Origin: Cylindrodendrum hubeiense
Lineage: Eukaryota > Ascomycota > Sordariomycetes > Hypocreales > Nectriaceae
DNA: 64,000 nucleotides
NCBI GenBank assembly: GCA_014621425.1
Contig: JAANBB010000153.1
Coordinates: 17,072 to 81,071, forward strand
Direction of reading: 5' to 3'
The notes below the pieces were generated by a model that had not been told where the DNA came from, did no database searches, and saw nothing but the letters and a program-made list of their open reading frames with translations. This document shows positions 1-12,500 of this stretch, piece after piece. Every line of letters begins with the position of its first letter. Positions within the stretch are counted from its first letter, which is position 1. Made by a program: the position numbers and the translations under genes.

Positions 1-3000
1 CGAGTGGAAGGTGTGGATTTCGGTTGAGAAGGTCATGATGGATGTATTAGGTGATAATCCGGAGAAGGGAGAGAGGAAGGGGAAGAAGAGGAGCGGAATG
101 GCCTCGAAGAGTGATGAATGATGTTTGGAGAACGAGGCGGGTGCTCGCAGGTGAATGGATGTGAAGAAATGCGACGGCGACGACAACAGCTCGAGGTACG
201 GCCGATGACGATGGCGAGGGGCGCTGCGTATAACACCGCAGACAGGACAGGTACGTACCAGATAGATACGAATTGGGTAATGGGGCGGCAAGCGGCAAGC
301 GAGAACGGGGGCGCCGTTACATAAGGCACGGTTCTGTTAGCAAGCAGAGGCTGGGACGCGATCGGATCGGGGCAGAGATACGGTGAGATGCAATGCGATG
401 CGGATGCCGATGGAGATTCGATGGCGATTCGATGGGTACCTAATATGGGTGGGCAGAGCAAGGACCAGAAAGAGGCCCCCCGTTCCCTCTCTAAGCGCGA
501 ATTGAGCAATGAAAACGGACCAAAAAAACAGGGAACGCCCAAATGCCGAATGCTGGCCGAAGCGGGGGGCGGGGGGCTGAGGCAGAGCTGAACAAGGAGA
601 GGACTGTACCAGTACCGGAATGGATAAGAACAGCGAGAAACTCAAACGGCAGACGGATAGACCGCTGGACTGGACCGTTCTGGGTAGGTGGTGGCTGTAT
701 GATTGATTGGGCTAATTGATAACCATGGTATCAAGTGCTTGTACGCGGCACTGGACACGAGGCAACGGCCTATCAACCATAATTATTAGGCAGGGTTGTA
801 GGTGGCAGCAGAGCAAGAAGACGAAAAAGGAAAAAGTAAACCAAAGTCTACTTCGTCAAGTATCATCAGGTACCTCCGATACTGTGTGCGGCGGTACTTA
901 CCGTACTCCATCTTACCTTGCTTCCCGAACGGTAGGTCAAGATATCTTCACGCAAACGCACAGCACCCGCACGGCGCCCGCCCCAGGACCGGGCCGGTAG
1001 TGGGGGTTGGGTTGCAGCCACACTACGTCAGACGGGCAATGTCAGACCACGGCTCTTCGAATCCTCCGACTTCCGACGGCTGGAGACGGGAGGAAACAAG
1101 AAATGGGGAAAAAGGAAATAAAGGAAAAAACTCCATTTCAACCGTCAAAACGGAACACACGCACACGAAAACAAAATGTCACCTGGAGACTTCCAGACAG
1201 AGGCGAGTTACAGGTCGCCAAGGCAGGCTGACGGCAAGGTGCCAATGATATGCAGAGTACGACTCGTTCCCATCAAATAGGCGCTAGACTGCGGGGTCGT
1301 TTAGTGGGCTCTCACGTCATGCTGGGTACTGGCGACCCCATATGCGGATACAGTGCATATTGCAACCCACGCTGCACCATGCCTCGCTGGGGTTGCTAAG
1401 TTGCTTGCCGCCGCAGCCAAGGCACGAACAGACACATACGCCCACCGCTGAAACCAACTTGCTTAGAGGGACTAAGCTAGCAATTGGGACAGGACCAACA
1501 ACAACGCATTGACAACGCTGACCTCTCAATTGAAAAAAACCCAGAGTGGAAACAAGCGGGCTGGGTACAGATATACGAAACACCGGCACAGCACATGGAC
1601 CCGTATCCCGCGGCAGTAAGGGTCGATGAAGAAAAAATCTACCGAGAGTGTCAGGAAAAATAAAAACCCAACCAACCATCCAACCAACTGACCAACCACA
1701 CCAATTCTAGCATCAATTGTTTCTTCACCTTACCTAACGTGTACAATACCCGGCAGATGACACATGGCGAGGCACACAACCAAGGTGGTGGAGAAATAAC
1801 CCTGTGTGTCCCTGCAGGATCAGGAGCAGCGACAGGAGCAGCGACAGCAGCAGCAGCAGGACCCTGCACCGGCCGGTCTTGGGGTCCTGAACATCCACAT
1901 AGCAAAACCCGCCAATGCCATCCCTCAATTCAGCTCCGGAGGCCGGTCTTCTTTTTTGTTGTTGTTGCTGCTAACCCTTACCCGGCGTGGCACATACGTA
2001 CTCTGATACAGCAACCGTCCTGTACGGACCCGACGGCGCAGGGGACCCCAACAACGGATAACGGCGGGCGCTCGGCAGGCCTCGAAGCTATCGCTGCCGC
2101 CGGTTCACACCGGTGCGCGCACTCGATTCCAATAACACCCACGATGCCGCCACGCCTCGGCGGGGGCGCCCTGCGTCATTGGTCCGGGGCGGCTTGTCAA
2201 GGTGAGAGAAATGGCACCTAGGCCAGGAATGGCATGTCACAGCGGGGAACATGGAGGAGGCTCATACTGTTGCCAGAAACGGGTATCTGGGCCTATCTGT
2301 AACCCAGCAGTGTCCATGCCGTCTATGCGGATGTATCAGTGCCGAATCCGGCACCCGATGCTCTCCCCGTTCCGGCAGCTCTGCGCGGTCTCATCCACGG
2401 TCACCTCCGAGTGTGCCTGATGTATCGCAAAATCCTATCTCGACCTGCGCCTCCCTGCGACATGATGCGCAACGCGAGGCGCGAGAGGAATATTCATTGC
2501 GCATCATCCACTAGCTCATGCCTGGCCGACGGTGGTTGGAGGGCGATGGAGGGCGATGGGGGGCCGGGGCACAGGTGCGGATGGGGGGACTGCGCGGCAA
2601 CAGCGGCCCAAGACGGCGACGGAGAGTCGTGGGACGGCCACGCCCGACCGCCGAGCAACGACGCAGACGGCGCCTACCGTGGGTCCCTGCCGTAGAACCG
2701 TACGACGAGAGGACCCCCGTTCGGTAAATGGCTGTCGGTAGGCGTATGTATGCCTGTAATGACGGTGCCGGTGAGGGGCGCGAGTTGGTTGTACGAGCAG
2801 GTCGCTCGAGTAATGGTTTCCACCCGTATTGGTTTGAGATGGTGTCGGCTGTGCTCTACTACGTACAGTGCCGCAACGGCTTCAGCCCATCTGTGGTGGA
2901 CGCCAGCGGAGCTTCCGCAGATAAGCAAGCTGCCCGTTGATGTCCCGACTCCGGGCCGTTTCGGCCTTTCTACCCCCAGATTGGAGAGACGGAGACGGGC

Positions 3001-3616
3001 GCTTTCACCTGTGGAAACTGCAAACACCAGCACTTATTGCCAGTGCTCGTCGACCGAGACTGAGTGGCTCAGGCGGCTCTTCTCGCAGGTGAATGTCGGT
3101 GAGAGACTTTTCCCTTCCGCCCGCCCCGCCTCCGCCACCGTCGCGTCTCCAAACCAGATCCTCCTCCGCCGGGCTGTCTTGGTGTTGCTCCACCCGGCAT
3201 CATCGCTAGCCTAGCACATCGTTCCCTCGTCGTCAGTTGGCACTACTGCTGTGCGTCCGTCATCCACCTCAGCTACTTTCTGAGACTAGGCACAGTTAGT
3301 AGCTGCAAGGTACCTTGTCGTCCTCGTACTGTGTACCGAGCTGCTCGCAACCATCGAGCACTGCTTGATTGCAGGCATCGATCGGTCCGGACACCCCACC
3401 TTGCGCAGAGTCGTTTCTTTCAAAACACTTCGTTCAGCCTGGCTTGATTTAGACTCTCTTTTCCTCGTCACTCCTCATCTCCTCAATCCCAAGCCTCATC
3501 CCAATCCCAATCACAGGAACACGGCAAGGACTGGTCCTCCCGTGGTGCATTGAGATCATTCTATCCAATACTTAGCTATCACTCCCAATTGCTGTGCTCA
3601 TCCTCAATCCATCATC
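1..3616. other. no recognisable gene; upstream region of the GMC oxidoreductase
   Basis: Short open frames occur on both strands, but none has recognisable domains, a convincing start context or consistent codon bias. The last 500 bases are pyrimidine-rich with many CAATCCC/CTCATC runs, as expected of the promoter and 5' leader of the gene starting at 3617. Confidence 0.5.
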
Positions 3617-5253
3617 ATGGCTACCACCCAGACTCTCCCCCCCTCCCCCAGCTCCGCCTACGACTACGTTATTGTCGGAGGTGGTACTGCTGGCTGTGTC
3701 TTGGCTTCGCGCCTGGCCACCTACCTCCCCGAGAGCAAGGTCCTACTGATCGAGGCTGGCCCCTCTGACTTCGACCTCAACAACGTCCTTAACCTCCGCG
3801 AATGGCTCAGCCTCCTCGGCGGTGATCTCGACTATGACTACGGCACCACCGAGCAGCCCATGGGCAACAGTCACATCCGCCACTCCCGCGCAAAGGTCCT
3901 CGGCGGCTGCTCCTCCCACAACACCCTGATCTCCTTCCGTCCCTTCAGACATGATATGGACCGCTGGGTTGCCCAGGGCTGTGCTGGATGGGACTTCGAC
4001 ACCGTCATGCGCCACGTCGACAACCTGCGCAACCAGATCCAGCCTGTTCACGCCCGCCACCGCAACCAGCTCTGCAAGGACTGGGTCAAGTCTTGCTCCA
4101 CCGCCATGGGCATTCCCGTCATCACCGACTTCAACGCCGAGATTGCTGAGAAGGGCCAATTGACCCAGGGCGCCGGCTTCTTCTCCATCTCCTACAACCC
4201 CGACAACGGCCGCCGCAGCAGCGCCTCCGTTGCCTACATCCACCCCATCCTGCGCGGCGAGGAGCGACGACCCAACTTGACCGTCCTGACCGAGGCCCAC
4301 GTTTCCAAGCTCCTTGTCGAGAACGACGTCGCTTCCGGAATCGTTCTCACCCTCAAATCGGGCGAGAAACACACCATCAACGCTCGCAAGGAGACCATCC
4401 TCTGCGCTGGTGCCGTTGATACTCCCCGCCTCCTCCTCCACTCCGGCATTGGTCCTCGCGCGCAGCTCGAGAGTCTCGGCATCCCTGTCGTCAAGGACAT
4501 CCCCGGTGTGGGCGAGAACCTCCTCGACCACCCCGAGAGCATCATCATGTGGGAGCTGAACAAGCCCGTCCCCGCCAACCAGACCACCATGGACTCGGAC
4601 GCCGGCATCTTCCTGCGCCGCGAGCCCACCAACGCCGCGGGCAACGATGGCGACGCTGCCGATATCATGATGCACTGCTACCAGATCCCTTTCACTCTCA
4701 ACACCGAGCGACTTGGATATGATCTGATCCCCGACCGTTACGCTTTCTGCATGACCCCCAACATCCCCCGTCCCCGCTCCCGAGGTCGCATCTACCTGAC
4801 CTCCGCCGATCCCAGCGTCAAGCCTGCTCTTGACTTCCGATACTTTACCGATCCCGAGGGATACGATGCCGCTACCCTGGTGGCTGGTGTCAAGGCGCCC
4901 GTAAGATCGCTCAACAGGAGCCCTTCAAGGGTTGGCTTAAGCGCGAGGTCGCCCCTGGACCCAAGGTGCAGACCGATGAGGAGATTAGCGAGTACGCCCG
5001 ACGTGTTGCGCACACCGTGTACCACCCTGCCGGCACCACCAAGATGGGTGATCTGGCCAGCGATGAGATGGCTGTGGTGGACCCCAAGCTTAAGGTCCGC
5101 GGCATTGGCAAGCTGCGCATCGTTGATGCCGGTATCTTCCCCGAGATGCCCACTGTTAACCCCATGGTGACGGTCCTGGCTGTTGGAGAGCGTGCTGCGG
5201 AGCTTATTGCCATGGAAGAGGGATGGAAGCTCGAGAACCGATCCCGCCTGTAA
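3617..5253 (+). CDS. choline oxidase-like GMC oxidoreductase, frame broken near 4896
   Basis: FAD-dependent GMC-family oxidase. Choline oxidases convert choline to glycine betaine with release of H2O2. Seen: an N-terminal FAD-binding loop VIVGGGTAG at residues 18-26, the first GMC signature RHSRAKVLGGCSSHN whose His (about residue 89) matches the FAD-linked His of bacterial choline oxidase, the second signature GAVDTPRLLLHSGIGP near 265, DHPES near the substrate-binding Glu region, and VYHPAGTTKMG carrying the catalytic His near 471. The C-terminal VNPMVTVLAVGERAAELI is typical. The frame opened at 3617 is lost near 4893-4898, and the conserved C-terminal part continues to the stop at 5251-5253 in another frame. 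Adding one base restores a 545-residue protein, the usual family length. No intron fits there. Start ATG follows ATCATC and precedes the FAD loop closely. Substrate specificity is inferred. It could be a pseudogene if the deletion is real. Confidence 0.85.
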
Positions 5254-6774
5254 GCGATATGAGAAGATTAGGAGTTCGCCACCTTATCAGGCTGGCTGGA
5301 GCACGAGGTGCTGGTTGATGTATCATAGAATATTGCCGCGTCGGTGCTTATAGCCGTATGCGGACCAGCGTATTATGATTGATTGAGAATGCAGATAACG
5401 ATATGAGTGTCAAGACGTCCGGCTAAACTGTGGGTGCCACTTCGTGAGAACGCAGCATGCGGGTATTTAGGATAAATGCGCCACAAGCCGAAAGGGAAGG
5501 CTTTGTCTCGAGCCTCAATTCCCAATTGAGTTGGCCATCCTTGGGTTGCTGCACATGCCTAAGAGTAGATAGGTCAAGTATTGGAAGAACCAGGGTCTCC
5601 AGCCATTGACAATGCGGCAAGTTTGGCCGTCGGACCTGTCTCCATCACGGACAACCGCGCGTGTGCTGGGCGGGAGTAACGGGCCGACAACCAGGCACAG
5701 ACGGGTCTGTGCTCATGAACAAGAGCCCCACCCTGCCGCAATAGTTAGAGAACTAAATGATCAATGGAAGCAAAGTTATCGATCGTAGTTAGACATGGAG
5801 ATGTGCTTCGGAACAGGGCAGATTGAGATCCGTCCAGGGAATCTGGGTATGCAGGAATCATGGACGATGTTGTGTGAGAAACATGGGATGGCATGCATTC
5901 GCGATCCATGCACGCTTCTCGCCACGCACCATGGTGCCCCCTGCTCGATGCGTCGGGAGCCGTTGCCGCCAGCATCGGGAAAGAAGATTAAAGATACACC
6001 GAGAGGGTGCTTCGGTGTTAGTGGCAAACGATCCAGCGGAACATGTGTGGATCAGCCGACGATGATGGTCTTGTTTGCTGCTGAATGCTCAGATGCTGGT
6101 GGTTAATAAGAAGCCAAGGACATTGGCTCGTTGGCTAGCGACAGGGTGGGCCGTAAAGCCGGGCATCCATCCGCATGGGATGTGGAGGGGAGGCAACGCT
6201 TGTGAGGGGCTGCTTGCTTGTGGGGGCTGACCGGGAATTTCGGGGCGGAGCGTATGGGACCGAAGGCGTTTGGTTAACGGATGTCAGGCCCGAAAGCTGC
6301 TGCGAGATCCACTTGCTCTGTAGCAGTCTTCCCCCAACACAGCTGACTGACGACTAACGGGGGGCGTCGTGTGCTCGACGTTGACGGCCACGCGTGAGTA
6401 AGGGTAAAGGGGGACTGCCTTATAAGCCCGGTCCGTCCAGCCGCCGTCAATCTGGCGGTTCATCCATCCAGCTGGAAAGTCTCGTTTGTCGGGATCGTAG
6501 CAGGGACTAAGGCAAGACTGAGACCTGAGCAATATCATTAGCTGCTTTCTCTATCCTCGATCTCGGGACGGTACCGGTGTTTGTGGACGACCTTGACACG
6601 CGACACGGATATTTCCTTTTCTTTCCCGCATCGCCACGAAAACAGCATTCCAAGCCTCGATTCCCCTCCTCAGTCGCCGGTGATCTTCTGTTGATCCTTG
6701 AATGTTGGGATATTGGGGTGAAGAGCTCATTCATTCACAGCGCAAACAGCGGACGCAACAGACGCAGTAGAGCC
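5254..6774. other. intergenic region, no gene seen
   Basis: This is the spacer between the GMC gene and the DUF1479 gene, which run in the same direction. Open frames on both strands are short and unrecognisable. I see no tRNA, repeat or strong regulatory motif. Confidence 0.5.
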
Positions 6775-9266
6775 ATGGCTGCATCTTCGGTTGACCTGCC
6801 CCCACAGCCCGACGAGGAAGCCACACCACCTGCCATGCTCGACCGCGCTCGTGGCCTGGCATCCGCCATTGGCGTAGCAGCAGCGGCGGTCGCAGGCCAC
6901 CATCATGTGTTGGGAGATGTTATGGGACGCGGAGGAGAAGGAGTAGCTGGGCAAATTGCCAGGGATGGAAACCGAGGAGATGATCAAGATGGAGAAGAGA
7001 CGGAGGAAATGGAGGGCATCATCTCAGAAGCACTAACAGCAGTTCCAACAACGGCAACAACATCAGAATCAGAATCAACTGACGCGGGGTGTGGAAGGGC
7101 GCTCCCTCCAAAAGGGATTGGTTTACAGGGCAGGAGTGCTCTTTCCCCCTCCCGCCCAAGCCGTCCGGATAATATCAGCCCCTCGTACCATCACGCACCG
7201 TCGCATTCGCCCGCTCCCAAAGTCACGCCCACCACAGCGCCGGCGACAACCATAGCGCACACGCAGGGGGGGAGGATCACCAAAACCCGGCACCGCCCAA
7301 CCGCGTCAGCTTCAATGACAAACCTGGTGGCAGCTGTCGCAGCAGCAATCGCGACGTCCAAGGCCGCAAAACCTCCGCCAGCAGCAGTGGCGCCGTCATC
7401 GTCGGCGGCTTCAACCGTCTTGCTCAAGACCATGACCCCGCGGGCATCAACTCCGCAAGCAACGACGGCGGGGTCGACGCCCGCCGCCGCCGCGACTGCG
7501 ACCACCGCCGCTGCTGGGCCTTCGTCCTCGTCGGCATCCTCATCGGCATCGTCTCTGAAAAACACCGCTGCAGGCTCCTCAAAGCCCTCCTCCGCACCCT
7601 CGAATATGACTGCCGCCGCCACCGCCGCCGCAGTCGACAAGGACTCTCCCGTACTCTCCTTCTGGGGCCCGAGCCCGTTCCCTTGCCCTCACGTTTTGCC
7701 CGAATCAAACGAAACCTCATCCGCGGCCACGAGGCCGAGCTTGAGGCGAGTTGGACCCGACTTCTTACCGCCCTCCTTGCCGAGGTTGACCACATCGAAG
7801 TTCTTGGCGCTCACCTCATCCCATCTATCGAGTTCGCCGAGATCGAGGACCCGACGCAGTCCACCCGGTTCGGTCGCGATCTCAGGCGCTACGGTGTTGG
7901 TGTCATTCGAAAGGTTGTTCCCAAAGCCGATGCCGATGTCGCCTTGCAAGAGACAGTCGAGTACCTCAACAGCAAAAGCCACATCAAGACCCAGCAGCAC
8001 GATCCTGCCTGTTTCGACTTTTTCTGGACCCCTGCACAGGTCCGCGCCCGCGCCCACCATGGTGTTCTGAGTGCGCAGCGCTTCATGATGAACCTTTGGG
8101 AGACTAGCCCCGAGGACCGACTCGTCACCCGGTTGCCCATAACGTATGTGGACCGACTGCGGGTACACGGAGCCGGCCAAAGTCTGCCCCACGACCTCAA
8201 TGTTCCGCCCCTCGAACCCCCACAATCGGCCGACGACTGGATCAATGCCCTTGAGTCGTCCGCCGGCATCATCGCTCAGGTAGACAATGGCTCTCTCGAG
8301 CGCTGGGAACCCGATGGCTACCAGCACGCAGGGACGTACAACCACGTTTTTCACGGCCGCTGGGAAGACCATGACCCGTGGGAATGCGCCAGCCGCGTCT
8401 CTGCAACCATGGATCTGTACAATGGCTACGGTGCCTGCACTATCTTTCGAATGTTCCAGGGAGTCCTGGCTCTCTCCACCGTTGAGCCTGGTATGGTCCG
8501 ATTGCTGCCGTCCCCAAAGCTCGCGACGGCCTATTATCTACTGCGACCATTCTTTAGCACCCGGAAACCACCCCCAGAGTCTCGCAGCGGCCCTGAGTGG
8601 GATGCATACCTTGATCCGAGCAACTGGAAGCTTGAAAGGGAACCTGATACAATCATCCATGGAGCCGTGCCCGGTCATGCTCAGAGAATCACGGAGCATT
8701 GGCATCCCCACCTCCACTTGAGGGGTAGCATGATCACTCTCCCCACCCTGCAACCTGGCGACTATGTTTTCTGGCATCCAGACCTCCCATATTATCTCTC
8801 CAGCAACAATTATGGCCTTAAGACGCCTAGCGGCGACAACGAAAATGTCAGCATGCTGGTGTATGTCCCGGCAGCCCCCTTGACCCAAACGAATGCCCTC
8901 TATCTTGCTCGCCAGAGAAAGGCATTCCAGCGGGGTCATCCAGGCCCAGACTTCGACTCTACCGGTCGAGGAACCGTTATGGAAGACGCAGAAACACGCC
9001 CTGGTGAGAAGGAAATTGCTGAAATGGGTGGCCCTGCCGCTTTGCAGGCAATGGGCCTAGCCCCGTGGGAAGTCGCTGGGACTCGTGCCGGCACACCACC
9101 AAGTGATAGGGTGAAACCCAAGGACGAGGATGTTGAGATGGAGGCTGAAGCTGAGACGAAGAGCTTGATGAGCTCATCGTCGGGCTCTCACGCAGAAGCA
9201 GAGGTTGTGCGCTTAGCCAACATTATTCTCTTCCCAGATCGATCCATGCTCGGCTACTCTGTGTGA
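6775..9266 (+). CDS. DUF1479 / Gig2-like protein (PF07350), 5' structure unresolved
   Basis: The part from about 7683 to the stop at 9264-9266 is a DUF1479 protein, the family of E. coli YbiU and Candida Gig2, thought to be non-heme iron/2-oxoglutarate-oxygenase-like; its biochemical role is unsettled. Seen: LPSRFARIKRNLI at the domain start, the RRYGVGVIRKVVP block, a His-rich HAGTYNHVFHGRWEDHDPWE stretch, and EHWHPHLHLRGSM followed by PGDYVFWHPDLPYYL, a likely metal-binding His region. A variable acidic tail follows. The DUF1479 frame is open from 7173 but has no ATG before the domain. The only sensible upstream ATG (6775) is in another frame, so an intron or indel must lie between about 7100 and 7200; I could not place it. 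Upstream in the domain frame a hydrophobic stretch WAFVLVGILIGIV sits between Arg/Cys-rich segments and may be a membrane anchor. Convergent with the siderophore synthetase, 259 bp apart. Confidence 0.75.
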
Positions 9267-9525
9267 GTAACATTAAGGCGGGATTGGGCTCATTCGCTGG
9301 TCACTGTCAATTAGGACACTTTCGTTGGGTAATTTAAGGGACATGTAGATATACAAGGCTGGGGCAATTCTGCATCGATCTGGCGTTTGAGTGTTTGGGC
9401 CTTGGTTGTTTTGGTCTTGTTTGGACCGAACCATTACATTGCATTGAATTGACATTGGTCTTTGACTACATAACACATGAATCCCATTTTCAAAATCCCC
9501 AACGCCATGAATTTATACCAGTTGT

Positions 9526-12500
9526 CTATACGCCAAACTCATTAAGAAAAGATGCGATTTCCAGGACCAATACCGCAGCCTCGTCGCCCGACACTTGCTG
9601 ACGCGATCCAAAGACACCAATGTCGAGCCCAGAGTCTTGTACGGAGGCCTCAATATCTACTGCCATCTATATCACAATACGATTAGCCTTCCTGCCAGTG
9701 AATTGAAGTACCAATAAAAATAACTTACCGAAAACTCGCCCTTGACCACGTTATTCTGAACCTGCTTGTAGGATGTGAGGAGAGCTGGCCCATCGCCAGA
9801 ATCTCCCGCCCCTCCCTCCAGCATCAGCTTGACCCGCTCTCCACTCGCCTCTGGCGTGTTTGGAAGGCTGAGGAAGTTCACAAATGACGTGACTTTGACA
9901 CCAGTCCAGCTGCTGATTTCCCAGAGACCGACGTCTGCTCGGCCCTCGGAGGCGATCAAGTGGATATCTCGCTGAATGGCCACAGCCACATCAATGAGCG
10001 ACCGGTCCTTGGGCGCCTCTACCCTCAGTGGGACCAGATTCAACGTCGGGTAGATCGATGGGAGACCATGCTCTGCGGCTCGGTTTGCGAGGTAGATGCC
10101 GAATACAACCGAGGCAGCCTTCTTGTCCTTCCTGGAGAGAACCTTGGCATATGCTGCCAGGAATACAGATTGGATCGAGATTCCAGAATGAGCAGCAATG
10201 TTCTTGATGCTGGTCAAGTCAGGAACAGCAGATTTCTCAAGGTATGATACTCGCTCCTTTGCTTCGATCGACGATGTATCGCTTTTGAGCATTGGAGGGG
10301 CGCCTTGCAAGTACTCGGTCCAGAACGCTCGTCTTGTCTCGCGGGCATTGTGGGACGCCTGGCCAACCGCGAACTGTCTCCATTGCGATATTCCAAATTC
10401 AGCATTCACGGCGGCACCACCTAGCAACTCCGAGAACCGCTGTAATAGCACAGGAAGACTGACTCCGTCATACAGGGCATGGTGAAGTCTCAATCGGAAC
10501 GTCCATGACTTGTCGTCGTTCTGTGTAACGTGCGCCTTGATCAACGGCTCAAGCAGACCAACTGCTGCAGTACCTTGCGTCGCCAATTCCAATGGCACGC
10601 GATGGTCCTTCAGAATTGCCTGCAAGAATGGAAGCTCTCTGGAGCGTGTGGCGATGAAAGACGTTCGCAATAGTGGAGTCTCGGAGACGAGCTTGTCCCA
10701 CGCCGCCTGGATAGCCTCTAGTTCAATGGGACCCTCGATCAGGCATGGGAATTCAGGATAAAAGACACATCCCTCTGCATTCTCCCATGCGCTCAACATG
10801 TATACTTGCATTGGGAGAGCTGGCAGGAGTTCAACCTGATCCTTGGAGACGTCAAACTTTTCCAGAAGTTGATCAATCTCGACATCCTTCGGTGGCTCCC
10901 AAGCATTTACACCTGAACTGGCCTTTGCGCTACTTCCCAGAGCAGTGGCTGAAATCTCAGCCATATGGGAAATAGTGGTGGCTTTGATGAGGTCCTGAGG
11001 CCTAAGATTGAGCCCTTTCTTCCGCAGAAGCGACGCAACCTTGATTGCGCTAATGGAGTCGAGCCCCAAATTGTAGATATTATCGGACGTCCTGATTGAC
11101 TCCAACGGAACATCCGAGACCTGGTGGAGTGTTTCTCGAATTTTCGATGAAGTCTCATCCCATTCCTCGCCCTGGCCCGCCTGCTCATCCACGGCCGGGG
11201 TACTCTCGGCCGAGCTACCGTCCTTGAGCATGATCGGAGGCATACCACAGATGGACACACCTTGTTCTTCAAATGACAGGATATCTGAGACGTCCGACGT
11301 CATCAAGAATTGCATGATCGCGTCGAGATTATTGATCAGCGTTTCAGGGCGTTCTGTCAAGCAATACTCGGGCTGGAAAGCAACTCTCCAGACCAGCGTG
11401 TCGGCCACCGCCTCAGCCTCAACACACACGGGGTACTCCGTCGCCGATGACCCGCCAACAGATTTGAACATCGGATTGATTGTTTCATCTCCAGGTGACC
11501 TCTGTAAGATGAATAGAGTGTTGAATAATCCCTGTCCATTTATGTTGGCAGCGAGCTGCGCTTTTCGAAGCGGGTAGTTCTGGAATTCTCGAACATCTCC
11601 CATGTTCTCCTCCAGGTATCGGAGGAAGACCGATGGAGATCCGTAAAGAACGCAACGCAAAGCGATTGTATTCATGGTGGGAAACGCGAGATTTTGGGCC
11701 CCGTCAAAGTCGCGGCCAGATATGACAACTCCGAACGTCACGTCCAGGGTCTGCATCTGCTGGGCCAACAAAATGGCCCAGCAAGCTTGGCACAATGCCT
11801 GAAGACTGATTGACTGCTGCTTACAGAAGGATGTGATGTCGGAGAGGTGCAAGCTCGATGGTTGCTCTCTCTTTTCCAGTTCGGTGGTATGTTCGACACC
11901 TAGGGACTCCCTCCTAGGAACAAGTGTAGGTACTACTCCCTCCAGGTATTGGCTCCAAAACTCCTTTGCATCCGAGCCCTCAACCGATGTAATATGCGAG
12001 AGGAATGAATCGACGGGGGTTCTTGTTGTTTCCTTTCCATCGTAAGCCGCTTGGAGATCTTGGAACAACAGGCTCAGGGACCACCCATCGTAAAGGGCGT
12101 GTGCCATTGAGAGAACGACGAATCGCCGAAACCCAAGGGTAGCAAACGTCAATTGGAATAAATGGGTGTGTGCTTTCTCGGCTCTCGCTAGCTTTGTTGC
12201 CTTGGCAGTGATGTTGTTTACATCATCGAATTGATCCAAGCGGACATGCTGAATGTCAAGGTTCATCGACTTGGATACGATCTGGCAGTATGACATGCTC
12301 AGGTCGTGGCTGTCAACTTCAAAAAAGCTCGTCCTCAAAATAGGCGAACGATTGACGACTTCTTGCCATGCATCTTGGAGCACATTTGTATCCACAGAGT
12401 CGGAAATCTCGAGGATATCATGGTTGTAGTATGATTCGAAATCGGACTGAATCATTCCAGCAACCATTGACTCCTGAAGGGGCGTGGGTGGGAGCGCCGC

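Noticed and set aside
3743..4675. 310-codon minus-strand open frame opposite the GMC gene
   Set aside because: It is antisense to a clearly conserved enzyme and consists of Gly/Val/Glu-rich shadow sequence.
7200..8070. Ala/Ser/Thr/Pro-rich plus-strand frame continuing from the ATG at 6775
   Set aside because: Its composition is explained by the C-rich third codon positions of the DUF1479 frame; it contains no domain and overlaps the real gene.
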